Shown here piece after piece: positions 1 through 7,562 of a stretch of DNA of 46,578 nt. How positions within the stretch are numbered: the stretch's first letter is position 1; each line of letters starts with the position of its first letter. Position numbers and translations under genes: made by a program. The stretch covers positions 1-46,578 of the forward strand of contig JAAYIN010000112.1 in NCBI GenBank assembly GCA_012523405.1. Reading direction: 5' to 3'. Source of the stretch: Clostridiales bacterium. Lineage in GTDB: Bacteria; Bacillota; Clostridia; Christensenellales; Aristaeellaceae. The notes below the pieces were generated by a model. That model saw only the letters and a list, made by a program, of their open reading frames with translations, did no database searches and was not told the origin of the DNA.

Positions 1-34
1 GATTTAGATGGGCAGCTAGCTGCCCATCTAAATC
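1..34. repeat. Perfect 34-bp palindrome at window edge
   Basis: Bases 1-17 are the exact reverse complement of bases 18-34 (right half AGCTGCCCATCTAAATC). It lies flush with the window start and inside the transposase tail frame. This suggests a fold-back assembly or read artefact at a contig end. A real cruciform or IS-end structure is the alternative. Confidence 0.85.
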
Positions 35-117
35 GATCCAACAACATGCCGATGCGTCCTCTTGGATGGCTAACTCCTAGAGAGTTCCTTCATAACTACA
101 CTGTCCAACATGTTTGA
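1..117 (+). pseudogene. Transposase/integrase-core C-terminal fragment (partial, runs off left edge)
   Basis: The frame is open from base 1 to a TGA at 115-117 and encodes 38 residues ending in MRPLGWLTPREFLHNYTVQH-V. The RPLGWLTPxEFL pattern resembles the extreme C-terminus of DDE/integrase-core transposases (IS30- or IS3-like 'R..LG..TP.E.'). Only the tail is present, so the family cannot be fixed and it is unclear whether the element is intact outside the window. The first 34 bases are a perfect palindrome, so the first residues may not be genuine. A multicopy IS is a common reason for an assembly to stop here. Confidence 0.5.
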
Positions 118-150
118 CAAACCTACATATTTTGTATTTATATACGGAGG

Positions 151-178
151 CAAAAAAACAAGGGGCTATGATAGCCCC
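151..178 (-). terminator. Rho-independent terminator of the HTH/DUF2975 operon
   Basis: On the minus strand GGGGCT-ATCAT-AGCCCC (178-162) is followed by a run of seven U (158-152). It sits just downstream of the HTH stop codon at 188. Confidence 0.85.
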
Positions 179-187
179 CTGCTCGTC

Positions 188-391
188 CTATTCCTCGCAG
201 TATTCAAGAATATCCCCGGGTTGGCATTCCAGCGCTTCGCATATTGCATCCAGTGTTCCAAAGCGGATCGCCTTCGCCTTTCCGTTTTTGAGTATCGATA
301 TATTGGCAAGCGTGATTCCTACCTTTTGGGAGAGCTCGGTAACGCTCATCTTGCGCTTTGCCAGCATCACATCCAAGTTTACAATGACCAT
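188..391 (-). CDS. Small XRE/Cro-CI family HTH regulator (YozG-like)
   Basis: A 67-residue protein that is almost entirely one Cro/CI-type helix-turn-helix. Residues of the type VTELSQKVGITLANISILKNGKAKAIRF form the HTH, and LEALECQPGDILEY-like wording closes the fold. An in-frame GTG two codons upstream is possible, but AGGAGG lies 7 nt before the ATG at 391, so ATG is preferred. It follows the DUF2975 membrane protein by 11 nt, the usual arrangement for this pair. The likely role is DNA-binding control of the operon, with the membrane partner modulating activity; that is inferred from the pairing. The operon ends in a good terminator. Confidence 0.85.
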   Translation of the reverse strand: MVIVNLDVMLAKRKMSVTELSQKVGITLANISILKNGKAKAIRFGTLDAICEALECQPGDILEYCEE

Positions 392-402
392 TTCCACCCC
401 TC

Positions 403-882
403 CTATATCGTCAAATCCACTTCTTGCTTAAGCCTTGCAGCCTCGCTCACCAGCCTAGCCAGCGAGAAGCATACGATTGCCGCCGCAAGCCCAAGGAACG
501 TCAGACCCATCGTACACATGATGGTAGGCGGACCACCGATATTCCAAGAATTAAATATCATGTTGGCAATGATGACCATGACAATATCCACAATCGCCAT
601 GATTGCCGCAATATCAAGCCGCTTAGCATTGACATAGGAAAAGCCACGATCACTGCCAATGGCATCAAACACCAGCCAAGCCAGCACCAAGGATATATAG
701 ACGGGAATGAATCCAGCATTTACATACAAAACAGCGAATAGTTCTTTGTCTGCAAGCTGCGGCTCTGTGCGAATAATGCTTGCAGCAAACCAGCGTACAG
801 GTCCGATGCCCACCAGAATAAACCCTGCAAAGGCAAAGATCACCACCAACTTAAGTAAAATAGAAATGAGCTTACGATTCAT
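403..882 (-). CDS. DUF2975 domain membrane protein
   Basis: A 159-residue protein with four predicted membrane helices: about residues 7-29 after MNRKLISILLKL, then about 50-70 (ELFAVLYVNAGFIPVYISLVLAWLVF), about 85-110, and about 120-145. Length and layout fit the DUF2975 family, which is regularly encoded beside a 65-75 residue YozG-like HTH, as here. AAGGAGG lies 7-8 nt before the ATG at 882; upstream in-frame codons have no such site. Biochemical function is unknown for the family. It is probably the membrane partner of the downstream regulator. A near-consensus promoter lies just upstream. Confidence 0.8.
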   Translation of the reverse strand: MNRKLISILLKLVVIFAFAGFILVGIGPVRWFAASIIRTEPQLADKELFAVLYVNAGFIPVYISLVLAWLVFDAIGSDRGFSYVNAKRLDIAAIMAIVDIVMVIIANMIFNSWNIGGPPTIMCTMGLTFLGLAAAIVCFSLARLVSEAARLKQEVDLTI

Positions 883-921
883 CGTTAATTCCTCCTTGCG
901 TTCTCTGTGGTTCTTGCTATC

Positions 922-949
922 ATTATACACCACCATTATCCTTTGTCAA
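922..949 (-). promoter_or_regulatory. Sigma-A-type promoter for DUF2975-HTH operon
   Basis: Minus strand TTGACA (949-944), 16-nt spacer, TATAAT (927-922). It lies 40 nt upstream of the DUF2975 start and is divergent from the promoter at 981-1009. Confidence 0.75.
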
Positions 950-980
950 TACTTTTTTATCGTTATTCGATATATTTTTA

Positions 981-1009
981 TTGACATACGATTTATTCTG
1001 TGCTAAGAT
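981..1009 (+). promoter_or_regulatory. Extended -10 sigma-A promoter for the DUF4173-type gene
   Basis: TTGACA (981-986), 17-nt spacer ending in TGC, TAAGAT (1004-1009). The TGn before the -10 makes it an extended -10 promoter. It lies 33 nt upstream of the ATG at 1043. Confidence 0.8.
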
Positions 1010-1042
1010 TTAGAAAATCACAGCTATAGGAGGTCGCTTGAG

Positions 1043-2524
1043 ATGAACGAGCAACAGACTGAGGTTCAAAGCCAAAATAACCAATATGCGATTTTGTTCT
1101 TCATTGCCTTTTCAATCATTAGTTGGTTTGCCATTACCTGCCTTTGGGAGAGTTTCTGGGGGCTTCGAATCTTTCTTGTATTCGCGGCATTTGACGGCAT
1201 GAGCCTTTTGCATGCAAAAACCAACGGCATTGCCCCGCCAAAGCGCAGCTATGCCTATATGGGCGTGTCGCTGGGATTGATCCTGAGCCTTACCTTCTTT
1301 GAAAACAAGCTGCTCGTCATGCCCATTCTCATGACAGCCGCCGCAATTACGCTCTATTGGGTACCCATGGCTTTTAGCAAATGCCATAGGTCAGTGCTTG
1401 AACCCTCCGCCATTTCAGATGCCGCACGCACCGTCATCCTCGTTCCACTTATGCATCTGAAGGAGACATTCAGCCAGTTGATTTCCGCCTTTAAGGGTCA
1501 TAGCTTTGCCCGTCGCTTTCTACTGGGGATTATCGCGAGCATTCCCCTGCTCGTCATCGCAATTGGGTTGCTGCAGGAGGTCGATTCACAGTTCCTTGAA
1601 GTCACGCGCGATATCGAAAAGCTCTTGGAACAGCTCTTTGATTTCGTACCAAAGTTCGTCCTTTCCCTGCTCCTTGGATTCTACCTGCTATCCATGGTAC
1701 AAGGCACAGCAGCAAGTGAGGCTGCCCAGCCGATCAAGCAGCGCAGCAGCGTTGATACGGTGATCGGTTCAGTTGTGGTGATTTTGCTTTGCGGGGTGTA
1801 TCTGCTGTTTATCATCACACAGACCCGCACGGTGATCGATGCATTTTCTGCGACGAAGATGCCTGCCTATTTTTACAGCAGCTTCGCACGTCGAGGCTTT
1901 GCAGAACTATGCTGGGTTGCGCTTTTAAACTTTGGGGTTGCGGCCGTCATTCAAAGACGGGGCACAAGCAAGCCCATCATTACCAAGCTTCTCATGTCGT
2001 TTCTCGCCTTATCGACCATCTGCCTCATCGCACTGGCGTTTTCCAAGATGGCGCTCTATATCTCGATCTATGGATACACCCTCAAGCGCATCTATACCAG
2101 CTGCTTTATGTTCGTGCTAGCGATTGTTTTTCTGCTGCTCATCATCGCGCAATGGAGAGACCTGCCCCTCTTTAAGCTCTCTGCCATACTTCTGGCTATG
2201 TCGCTGCTTGTGCTCAGCTACAGCAATATGAGCAGCTTTGTCGCCAAGTCGCATATGGATGACTACCTTTGCGCAAAGAGTGAAAACATTCCAACCTCTA
2301 CAATGCGAGAGTTCCCATGGGCAACAGCCCCCGTGTATATCTCCGCCTTTGATCAAGTAGAGGATCCTTCGGCGCAGAAAGCGATTCTGACTGAACTGGC
2401 GTGGATCAACACGCTTGACGATGACGAGAGCGCACCCAGCATTTTCACGCAATCACTCCAAGCCGTTCATGGATTTGCCAGCACAGAGGACTTTCTGGTG
2501 ACACATGCAGCCCAAGCTGAATAA
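1043..2524 (+). CDS. DUF4173/DUF4153-type polytopic membrane protein
   Basis: A 493-residue protein with about ten to twelve hydrophobic helices from about residue 15 to 400 and a soluble C-terminal tail of about 90 residues. The segment YFYSSFARRGFAELCWVALLNF (about residues 277-298) resembles the conserved 'Y..yaR.GF.eL..va..N' signature of DUF4173/DUF4153 membrane proteins. TAGGAGG lies 10 nt before the ATG, and a strong extended -10 promoter is upstream. It is a single-gene unit, convergent with cstA and separated from it by a two-way terminator. Function of the family is unknown. The family call is from motif memory, with moderate certainty. Confidence 0.7.
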   Translation: MNEQQTEVQSQNNQYAILFFIAFSIISWFAITCLWESFWGLRIFLVFAAFDGMSLLHAKTNGIAPPKRSYAYMGVSLGLILSLTFFENKLLVMPILMTAAAITLYWVPMAFSKCHRSVLEPSAISDAARTVILVPLMHLKETFSQLISAFKGHSFARRFLLGIIASIPLLVIAIGLLQEVDSQFLEVTRDIEKLLEQLFDFVPKFVLSLLLGFYLLSMVQGTAASEAAQPIKQRSSVDTVIGSVVVILLCGVYLLFIITQTRTVIDAFSATKMPAYFYSSFARRGFAELCWVALLNFGVAAVIQRRGTSKPIITKLLMSFLALSTICLIALAFSKMALYISIYGYTLKRIYTSCFMFVLAIVFLLLIIAQWRDLPLFKLSAILLAMSLLVLSYSNMSSFVAKSHMDDYLCAKSENIPTSTMREFPWATAPVYISAFDQVEDPSAQKAILTELAWINTLDDDESAPSIFTQSLQAVHGFASTEDFLVTHAAQAE

Positions 2525-2538
2525 TCACAGCTAAAATC

Positions 2539-2582
2539 AAAGAGAGTGCCGGAAGCCTTGCATGACTTCCGCACTCTCTTTT
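2539..2582. terminator. Bidirectional terminator between DUF4173-type gene and cstA
   Basis: Arms AGAGAGTGC(C)GGAAG and CTTCC-GCACTCTCT around a 10-nt loop. T-runs on the plus strand (2579-2582) and A's before the left arm let it serve both convergent genes. Confidence 0.85.
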
Positions 2583-2603
2583 GACTGTCTGTATTCGATT
2601 TTC

Positions 2604-4289
2604 TTACGCTTCTACCGCTTTTTCTTTCTTCCCGCCAACTTCCTTTAGGCAGGAGATGGCGACCATTGCGCCAAGCGATACCAGCAGGATCGCAACGATC
2701 AATTGAAGACCATCTGTTGCGAAGGCAAATCCGCCTGTCACAAAAAGCTTGGTGCAGATGCCGATGATTGCCTGCACAAGTGCGGTCATGGTGACGATCA
2801 GCATCATGATCATGGGCACATACAGCGTCCAGCCAGTGCGTCCTGTGACGCGCATGAACACCGCAAGGGCGATCAGCACAAGGGCTGCCAGCAGCTGGTT
2901 CGCTGCGCCAAAGAGCGGCCATACGTTGTTGTATCCGCCAAGTGACAGAAGGAAGCCGCCTCCAAGCGTGACAACGGTTGCGGTGTATTTGTTGGTGAGG
3001 AACTGCATCACAGGGCTTAGGTCTTTGCCGTCTGCCTGATCGCCCATCAGCAATTCCTGCCAAGAAAGGCGACCGATGCGACCAACCGAGTCAAGGGTGG
3101 TTAGTGCCAGCGCCGAAACACACATTGTCATAAAGCAAACCGCCACATGCTCGTTAAGTCCCAGCATGGTCAGGAAGCCTGCAACACCGCTTGAGAAGAT
3201 TTGGAAGGGTGTGCCTGCGGGCAGTACGCCCGAGGTAGCTGCTGCGCCTGCAACCACAAGTGCCACAACGCCAAGGAGGGTTTCCACCATCATTGCGCCA
3301 TAGCCAACGAAGAGGGTGTCCTTCTCGTTCTTGATGGTCTTGGAGGATGTGCCCGAGGAGACCATGCTGTGGAAGCCTGAGATCGCGCCGCATGCGATGG
3401 TGATAAACAGCGTTGGGAACATCTTCGTGCCGTTTTCAAGGGTGAAGCCATTGAATGCGTTCAGGTTCATGTCGGGGCGAGCAACCAAGATACCGACGAC
3501 TGCTGCGAGGATCATGCCAAGGAGCAGGAATGTGCTTAGGTAATCGCGGGGCTGCATGAGCAGCCACATGGGAAGCACTGCCGCGATGAACATATACGCA
3601 AAGACCACGATTGTCCATGTGTTCTTGGTTGCGTATATCGGCATAGCGATACCCGCTGCAAGCATGGCAAAGAACAAAACCAAACCGACGATCAGCTGCA
3701 CGACTTGGTTTGGTTTGAAGTACTTCACAAACAAGCCAAAGCCAATTGCACCGACGATGAACAGCATTGAGATCGAGCCTGCTGCTGCGTTTGCAACCAC
3801 TGTTTCGCCTGTTGCGGCGAATGCGTTAAAGGTGTTGGTCACGATATCTGAAAATGCTGCAATAACAAGTAGGCAGAACAACCAGCAAAATAGTAAAAAC
3901 AGCTTACGACCTGTTTTGCCGATATATTCCTCAATAATCACGCCGATTGTTTTGCCGTCCTTCTTAACCGATGCATATAGTGCGCCAAAATCCTGCACAG
4001 CACCAAAGAAAATACCGCCGATAAGCAGCCATAGGAATACAGGAACCCAGCCAAACATCGCCGCGATGATGGGACCTGTTACAGGACCAGCACCAGCGAT
4101 GGATGAGAATTGATGCGCGAATACAACGAATTTGTTTGTGGGCACATAATCCTGTCCGTCCTCCAGACGCTCTGCGGGTGTTTTCGCCTTTGGGTCGATG
4201 CCCCAGCGATTTGCCAGCCATCTGCCGTACAGCATGTAGCCTGCCAAGAGTACTACCACTGCGATTGCGAGAATTGCCAAACTGTTCAT
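2604..4289 (-). CDS. cstA: CstA-type carbon starvation protein (peptide/pyruvate-class transporter)
   Basis: A 561-residue polytopic membrane protein. The N-terminus MNSLAILAIAVVVLLAGYMLYGRW and the block NKFVVFAHQFSSIAGAGPVTGPIIA (about residues 51-75) are hallmark CstA sequence. The segment SGTSSKTIKNE and about fifteen helices follow. The length fits the shorter Firmicutes form rather than the ~700-residue enterobacterial one. In studied relatives CstA proteins take up peptides or pyruvate during nutrient limitation; the substrate here is not visible. GGGAAGG lies about 8 nt before the ATG at 4289, and upstream in-frame codons fall inside the leader. The gene is monocistronic behind a T-box leader, so expression should depend on an uncharged tRNA. 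Confidence 0.93.
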   Translation of the reverse strand: MNSLAILAIAVVVLLAGYMLYGRWLANRWGIDPKAKTPAERLEDGQDYVPTNKFVVFAHQFSSIAGAGPVTGPIIAAMFGWVPVFLWLLIGGIFFGAVQDFGALYASVKKDGKTIGVIIEEYIGKTGRKLFLLFCWLFCLLVIAAFSDIVTNTFNAFAATGETVVANAAAGSISMLFIVGAIGFGLFVKYFKPNQVVQLIVGLVLFFAMLAAGIAMPIYATKNTWTIVVFAYMFIAAVLPMWLLMQPRDYLSTFLLLGMILAAVVGILVARPDMNLNAFNGFTLENGTKMFPTLFITIACGAISGFHSMVSSGTSSKTIKNEKDTLFVGYGAMMVETLLGVVALVVAGAAATSGVLPAGTPFQIFSSGVAGFLTMLGLNEHVAVCFMTMCVSALALTTLDSVGRIGRLSWQELLMGDQADGKDLSPVMQFLTNKYTATVVTLGGGFLLSLGGYNNVWPLFGAANQLLAALVLIALAVFMRVTGRTGWTLYVPMIMMLIVTMTALVQAIIGICTKLFVTGGFAFATDGLQLIVAILLVSLGAMVAISCLKEVGGKKEKAVEA

Positions 4290-4318
4290 GTGAAAAACCT
4301 TCCCTCTTTCATTATATG

Positions 4319-4370
4319 AAAAAACCTCCGTCTCCCTGAAACGCATATGCGTTTGCAAGAAGACGAAGGT
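4319..4370 (-). terminator. T-box attenuator terminator
   Basis: An 11-bp stem (4369-4359 with 4335-4325) surrounds a perfect inner palindrome AAACGCATATGCGTTT, followed by six U (4324-4319). It is the OFF-state hairpin of the cstA T-box. Confidence 0.9.
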
Positions 4371-4616
4371 AAATTCCCTCGCGGTACCACTTCAATTATC
4401 ACAAATAATCGTGATCACTTTAAGACGGCTCCATATTGGTAACCATCCGCCCTCGTTAACGGTGGGCCTCCGAATCTGCTTACTTTTGGTTCAGCAGTCT
4501 GCTCACAGGGGAGGAAGTTTCTTAGCTTTCGGTCCGTCTCTCACCAACTTGACGGCTCTCTTTGCCTGAAAGGATAAAGCACTTCATGTCCTGATCAATG
4601 CATTGCTTATTCGATT
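4319..4616 (-). ncRNA. T-box riboswitch leader of cstA
   Basis: The leader is about 300 nt and reads on the minus strand. It contains the T-box core AAGTGGTACCGCG (4392-4380). The Stem I distal element AGAGAGCC...GTTGGTGAGAGACGG (4562-4533) is present. The terminator competes with the antiterminator: CCTTCGTCTTC (about 4369-4359) pairs with GGAGACGGAGG (4335-4325), and U6 ends at 4319. The tRNA acceptor-binding bulge reads UGGU, matching an A73 discriminator. In Stem I, GCUUU/AAAGC is followed by UAAGAA and then ACU (4518-4516). By analogy with known leaders this makes ACU (Thr) the first candidate specifier; UUC (Phe) two nt further on is an alternative. T-box identity is near certain; the tRNA is not. 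Confidence 0.95.
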
Positions 4617-4623
4617 GTTTGCT

Positions 4624-4652
4624 ATACTAGCACTTTAGTGCGATAACGTCAA
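4624..4652 (-). promoter_or_regulatory. Extended -10 promoter of the T-box/cstA transcript
   Basis: Minus strand TTGACG (4652-4647), 17-nt spacer ending in TGC, TAGTAT (4629-4624). Predicted start is near 4617, which gives a leader of about 330 nt before cstA. Confidence 0.8.
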
Positions 4653-4729
4653 TAGTTTGTGAAATGAAAAACAATGAAGGTACAATCATGCGTTCAGACA
4701 TTGATCTGGAATATAGTTGCTTACTCCGA

Positions 4730-5143
4730 CTAAATCAGCACCTTGTCTCGCCACATGAGAATACGCGCCATGATATGTCCGATATTCCCCTCACCGCCAT
4801 ATTTCGTCTCATCAAAAAAGTCACAATCAGGTTCTGACCAGTACAGATCATTTTCATCACCCCGGGGTGTGACCGCCTTATTGAGTTTGCCTACATAGAC
4901 CTCGACAAAGCAATCTTCAAAGTAATAGGTAAAATCCATCAGATGCGAGAGCACGATATCACTAGGCGTGATCGCCGTCTCTTCTTCCAGCTCGCGGTAC
5001 GCTGCATCCAGACCCGCTTCCCCCACTTCAATCTTTCCGCCCACCAAATTCGACAATCCAAGATAAGGGTTCTTCTTACGCTTGCACATCAGCCATTGGT
5101 CAGATATTTCGTTATACACTGCGATGACATTATATCCTTGCAT
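4730..5143 (-). CDS. NUDIX hydrolase (MutT/8-oxo-dGTPase-like)
   Basis: A 137-residue single-domain protein. The Nudix box GKIEVGEAGLDAAYRELEEE (about residues 36-55) matches Gx5Ex7REUxEE, so the metal-binding glutamates are all present; the last conserved Gly is Thr. NUDIX enzymes hydrolyse nucleoside diphosphates linked to another moiety. The opening 'MQGYNVIAVYN...WLMCKRKKNPYLG..NLVGGKIE' is of the MutT/8-oxo-dGTP class, but the substrate is a guess. It is the last gene of a three-gene minus-strand string, 54 nt after the DUF5131 gene. No clear terminator follows before the T-box promoter region. Confidence 0.85.
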   Translation of the reverse strand: MQGYNVIAVYNEISDQWLMCKRKKNPYLGLSNLVGGKIEVGEAGLDAAYRELEEETAITPSDIVLSHLMDFTYYFEDCFVEVYVGKLNKAVTPRGDENDLYWSEPDCDFFDETKYGGEGNIGHIMARILMWRDKVLI

Positions 5144-5197
5144 TTAAGTCCACACACCTTTCTTTTGTTCCCTGCTACTGCCATACGCAACCACAAC

Positions 5198-5905
5198 CTA
5201 GCAGTTGATATCCGCTTTGCGCGCTTGACTGCACAGCTGGTACACGTTGATCGTGTAGGTTTCCCCGTCCTTGATGAAATACGTTCCGCATTGCCTGAAT
5301 TCGAATCGAACGTTCTTTGCGATGCATTGTTCGCGGATATCCAGCACCCACTCATAATCGAGCGGTCTGGCGTTTTTGTCTGATTCCCCGCCAACCACGA
5401 CCAACTCAACACCATCCAGATGGCTCAAAATATTGATTTTCTCAATCAACGGCTGGCAAATGATGTTCTTGTGTTTGATGGGGAGTTTATCAAATATGGA
5501 AAGGCGAAAATCCGCTCTGTCTTGATTTTCAATCGTGCAGCCCACAATCACATTATCGTACCCATCGCCCCAGTCACTTGGGATGCAGTCCATGAAGCGT
5601 TCGATCCGCTTGGTGAGGAACAAGAAGGTCAAGTCTGAGCGTTCCTTGATCATTTCCCAGCATTCACCGCGCCACGGGTCTGCCTCCTCAATCAGGAAAT
5701 CTGTAGAGAAACAGACATAAACCATTTGTCCTGACTTTATTTTATACTCGCCTTTTTTGTTCTTCGCAACAGGCGCATCAAACTTCTCAAGCTTCACGAT
5801 TTGATTCGTATCCACCTCACGTTTGATATCCCCTTTGTGGATATAGCAATACTTACACCCCTCGCTATGCTTATGGCAGCCGCGCCATGGACTCCACATC
5901 GCCAT
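5198..5905 (-). CDS. DUF5131 family protein (phage Gp37/Gp68-like, radical-SAM-like Cys motif)
   Basis: A 235-residue protein. The N-terminus has W-SPWRGCHKHSEGCKYCYIHKGD, a C-x6-C-x2-C cluster near residues 10-20, and VVVGGESDKNARPLDYEWVLDIREQC lies near residue 165. This is the usual arrangement of DUF5131, a family first noted in phages and thought to bind an iron-sulfur cluster like radical-SAM enzymes. The ATG at 5905 is chosen because GAGG lies 8 nt upstream; a GTG three codons earlier overlaps that site. It sits between an epimerase and a NUDIX gene in one orientation. The reaction is unknown. No other phage genes are near. Confidence 0.8.
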   Translation of the reverse strand: MAMWSPWRGCHKHSEGCKYCYIHKGDIKREVDTNQIVKLEKFDAPVAKNKKGEYKIKSGQMVYVCFSTDFLIEEADPWRGECWEMIKERSDLTFLFLTKRIERFMDCIPSDWGDGYDNVIVGCTIENQDRADFRLSIFDKLPIKHKNIICQPLIEKINILSHLDGVELVVVGGESDKNARPLDYEWVLDIREQCIAKNVRFEFRQCGTYFIKDGETYTINVYQLCSQARKADINC

Positions 5906-5938
5906 TGATTTCACCTCATCATTACATGTAATCCTATG

Positions 5939-6796
5939 TTATTCGTCTATCCAATGATCCATCAGGTCATATACCCACGAATGCAGAGGTGTGAATTCAA
6001 ACCCGATCGCACGCGCCTTATCCACATTGGTGCTATAATCCGCTTCGCCGTTATAGGGTGCTTCCTCTGCGCTGGCACAGAGCAATATGCTCTTGCCCGT
6101 CTTGCTTGTCACATAGTCAGTCATTTGATGCACTGAGATCGTTCCCTCACTTGCCCCATTGATTGCGCCTGTGAAGTCATTGTCTGCAAATGACGCAAGG
6201 AACTTTCCCGCTTCGTCCGAACGCACAAAGGCCATCTGGCTGTCGTATCCGTCCACATGCATGGGAATTTGGTTCACGATATGCTCCACATAAAACTGAA
6301 ATCGCTTGGTGTAATCATCCGTCCCAATCACATAGGGAAACCGAACCATCACAGAAGGAATATGTGCATAGGTCTGCACAATTGCCCGCTCTGCCTGTCT
6401 TTTGATTTCCTGATAGGAGTAGTCCTTTCGGTCACACCAAACTACAGGCTCAGTATATGGGTCAAATTCCTCTTCCTTGGTGTCCATATGCTCATCATAG
6501 ACCGACGATGTGGAAATCATCACGTACTTCTCGCAGCTTACATGATCAAGAAGCGCCTTCACATCGTTTGAGCAATACGCGATGGTATCAAATAGGATGT
6601 CAAAGTGCTGATCACTTAGCTTTGCCTTGATGGTACCAGGGTTCATACGGTCGATGATCACTCGGTTCACACGATCCGCAAATTCATCCTGCGTCAGTCC
6701 CCTATTTGCAATCGTTACCTCATGACCTTTGCTCAAAAGCTCCCTGACCATGTGCTTTCCCATAAAGCGAGTTCCGCCGACGACTAATATGTTCAT
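5939..6796 (-). CDS. NAD-dependent epimerase/dehydratase-like SDR protein
   Basis: A 285-residue extended SDR. The N-terminal Rossmann motif is VVGGTRFMGKHMVREL (about residues 5-20), a variant GxxGxxG. The catalytic region shows MISTSSVYDE (about 92-101) and YQEIK (about 129-133, YxxxK). It resembles the atypical SDR group that includes CSP41-like and 'NAD-dependent epimerase' proteins of Firmicutes. The substrate cannot be told, and no sugar-nucleotide pathway genes are adjacent. AGGAGC precedes the ATG by 7 nt. It is the first gene of the SDR - DUF5131 - NUDIX string. Confidence 0.85.
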   Translation of the reverse strand: MNILVVGGTRFMGKHMVRELLSKGHEVTIANRGLTQDEFADRVNRVIIDRMNPGTIKAKLSDQHFDILFDTIAYCSNDVKALLDHVSCEKYVMISTSSVYDEHMDTKEEEFDPYTEPVVWCDRKDYSYQEIKRQAERAIVQTYAHIPSVMVRFPYVIGTDDYTKRFQFYVEHIVNQIPMHVDGYDSQMAFVRSDEAGKFLASFADNDFTGAINGASEGTISVHQMTDYVTSKTGKSILLCASAEEAPYNGEADYSTNVDKARAIGFEFTPLHSWVYDLMDHWIDE

Positions 6797-6855
6797 CTAC
6801 AGTGCTCCTTACTACCATCACTTCAATATCGGTGCTGCATTTATGATGCATCTGT

Positions 6856-6885
6856 ATCTTATCATATCCTGTATCTATGAATCAA
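6856..6885 (-). promoter_or_regulatory. Promoter for the SDR-DUF5131-NUDIX string
   Basis: Minus strand TTGATT (6885-6880), 18-nt spacer ending in TGA, TAAGAT (6861-6856): an extended -10 promoter about 60 nt upstream of the SDR start. Confidence 0.55.
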
Positions 6886-6946
6886 TGGAATTAGGGTAAG
6901 CAGTATAGCTAGTAATGAAAAAGAGAGTTGGATGGTTATGGTTTAT

Positions 6947-6991
6947 GAATGCCTCCAAATGTGATACTATATAGGCATTCCCGATATAGTA
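6947..6991 (+). promoter_or_regulatory. Interlocking inverted repeats / operator with extended -10 of the XRE gene
   Basis: TACTATAT (6965-6972) is inverted as ATATAGTA (6984-6991). GAATGCC (6947-6953) is inverted as GGCATTC (6974-6980). The second repeat's right arm lies in the spacer of the first. TGATACTAT (6962-6970) is also a good extended -10. This looks like an autoregulatory operator over the promoter. Confidence 0.5.
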
Positions 6992-7012
6992 CGATGTTGA
7001 CGAGGTGATCGT

Positions 7013-7249
7013 ATGACACTACCAAGGATCAGAGCATTGCGCGAGGATCATGATTACAAACAAATACAATTAGCAAACTATCTATGTATCAAGCAAAGCA
7101 CCTACTCCGATTATGAAAATGGAGTCATCAACATCCCGATAGAGGCGCTGATCAAGCTTGCATGCTTTTATGAAACCAGTATTGATTATTTGGTTGACAT
7201 CACGGATCAGAAGAAACCCTATCCAAAGGCAAAGACCGCCCATCGTTAA
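7013..7249 (+). CDS. XRE family helix-turn-helix regulator
   Basis: A 78-residue Cro/CI-type HTH protein. Residues about 5-60 (PRIRALREDHDYKQIQLANYLCIKQSTYSDYENGVINIPIEALIKLACFY) hold the five-helix fold, and ETSIDYLVD is the standard end of the domain; a short basic tail follows. GAGGTG is 5-6 nt before the ATG. It stands alone, convergent with rpmJ, and ends in a terminator. Inverted repeats at 6947-6991 overlap its likely promoter, so autoregulation is likely. Other targets are unknown. Confidence 0.88.
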   Translation: MTLPRIRALREDHDYKQIQLANYLCIKQSTYSDYENGVINIPIEALIKLACFYETSIDYLVDITDQKKPYPKAKTAHR

Positions 7250-7269
7250 CATTTATTGTACTGCCATCA

Positions 7270-7296
7270 AAGCCGTCTACGAACTGGCGGCTTTTT
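7270..7296 (+). terminator. Terminator of the XRE gene
   Basis: AAGCCG (7270-7275) pairs with CGGCTT (7288-7293) across a 12-nt loop and is followed by TTT. The stem is weak but well placed. Confidence 0.6.
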
Positions 7297-7369
7297 CCGT
7301 TTAAGTGCAGAAAAACCATGCAGCTAAATGCTACACGGTTAACACAGATCGTTATATCGTTATAATGTA

Positions 7370-7397
7370 GATGAATCGGGGAAAAACCCCATATTCA

Positions 7398-7399
<2 letters not shown>
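7370..7399 (-). terminator. Hairpin at the 3' end of the ribosomal protein cluster
   Basis: Minus strand GATGAAT-AT-GGGG, T5 loop, CCCC-G-ATTCATC. The 5' arm overlaps the rpmJ stop codon (7400-7398). There is no clean U-run after it, so it may be a 3' end stabiliser rather than a classical terminator. The rest of 7250-7397 shows no gene. Confidence 0.5.

Positions 7400-7562
<163 letters not shown>

Noticed and set aside
2467-3063. A 198-codon minus-strand frame at the end of cstA
   Set aside because: It overlaps cstA in another frame, with His/Arg-rich composition typical of a shadow frame.
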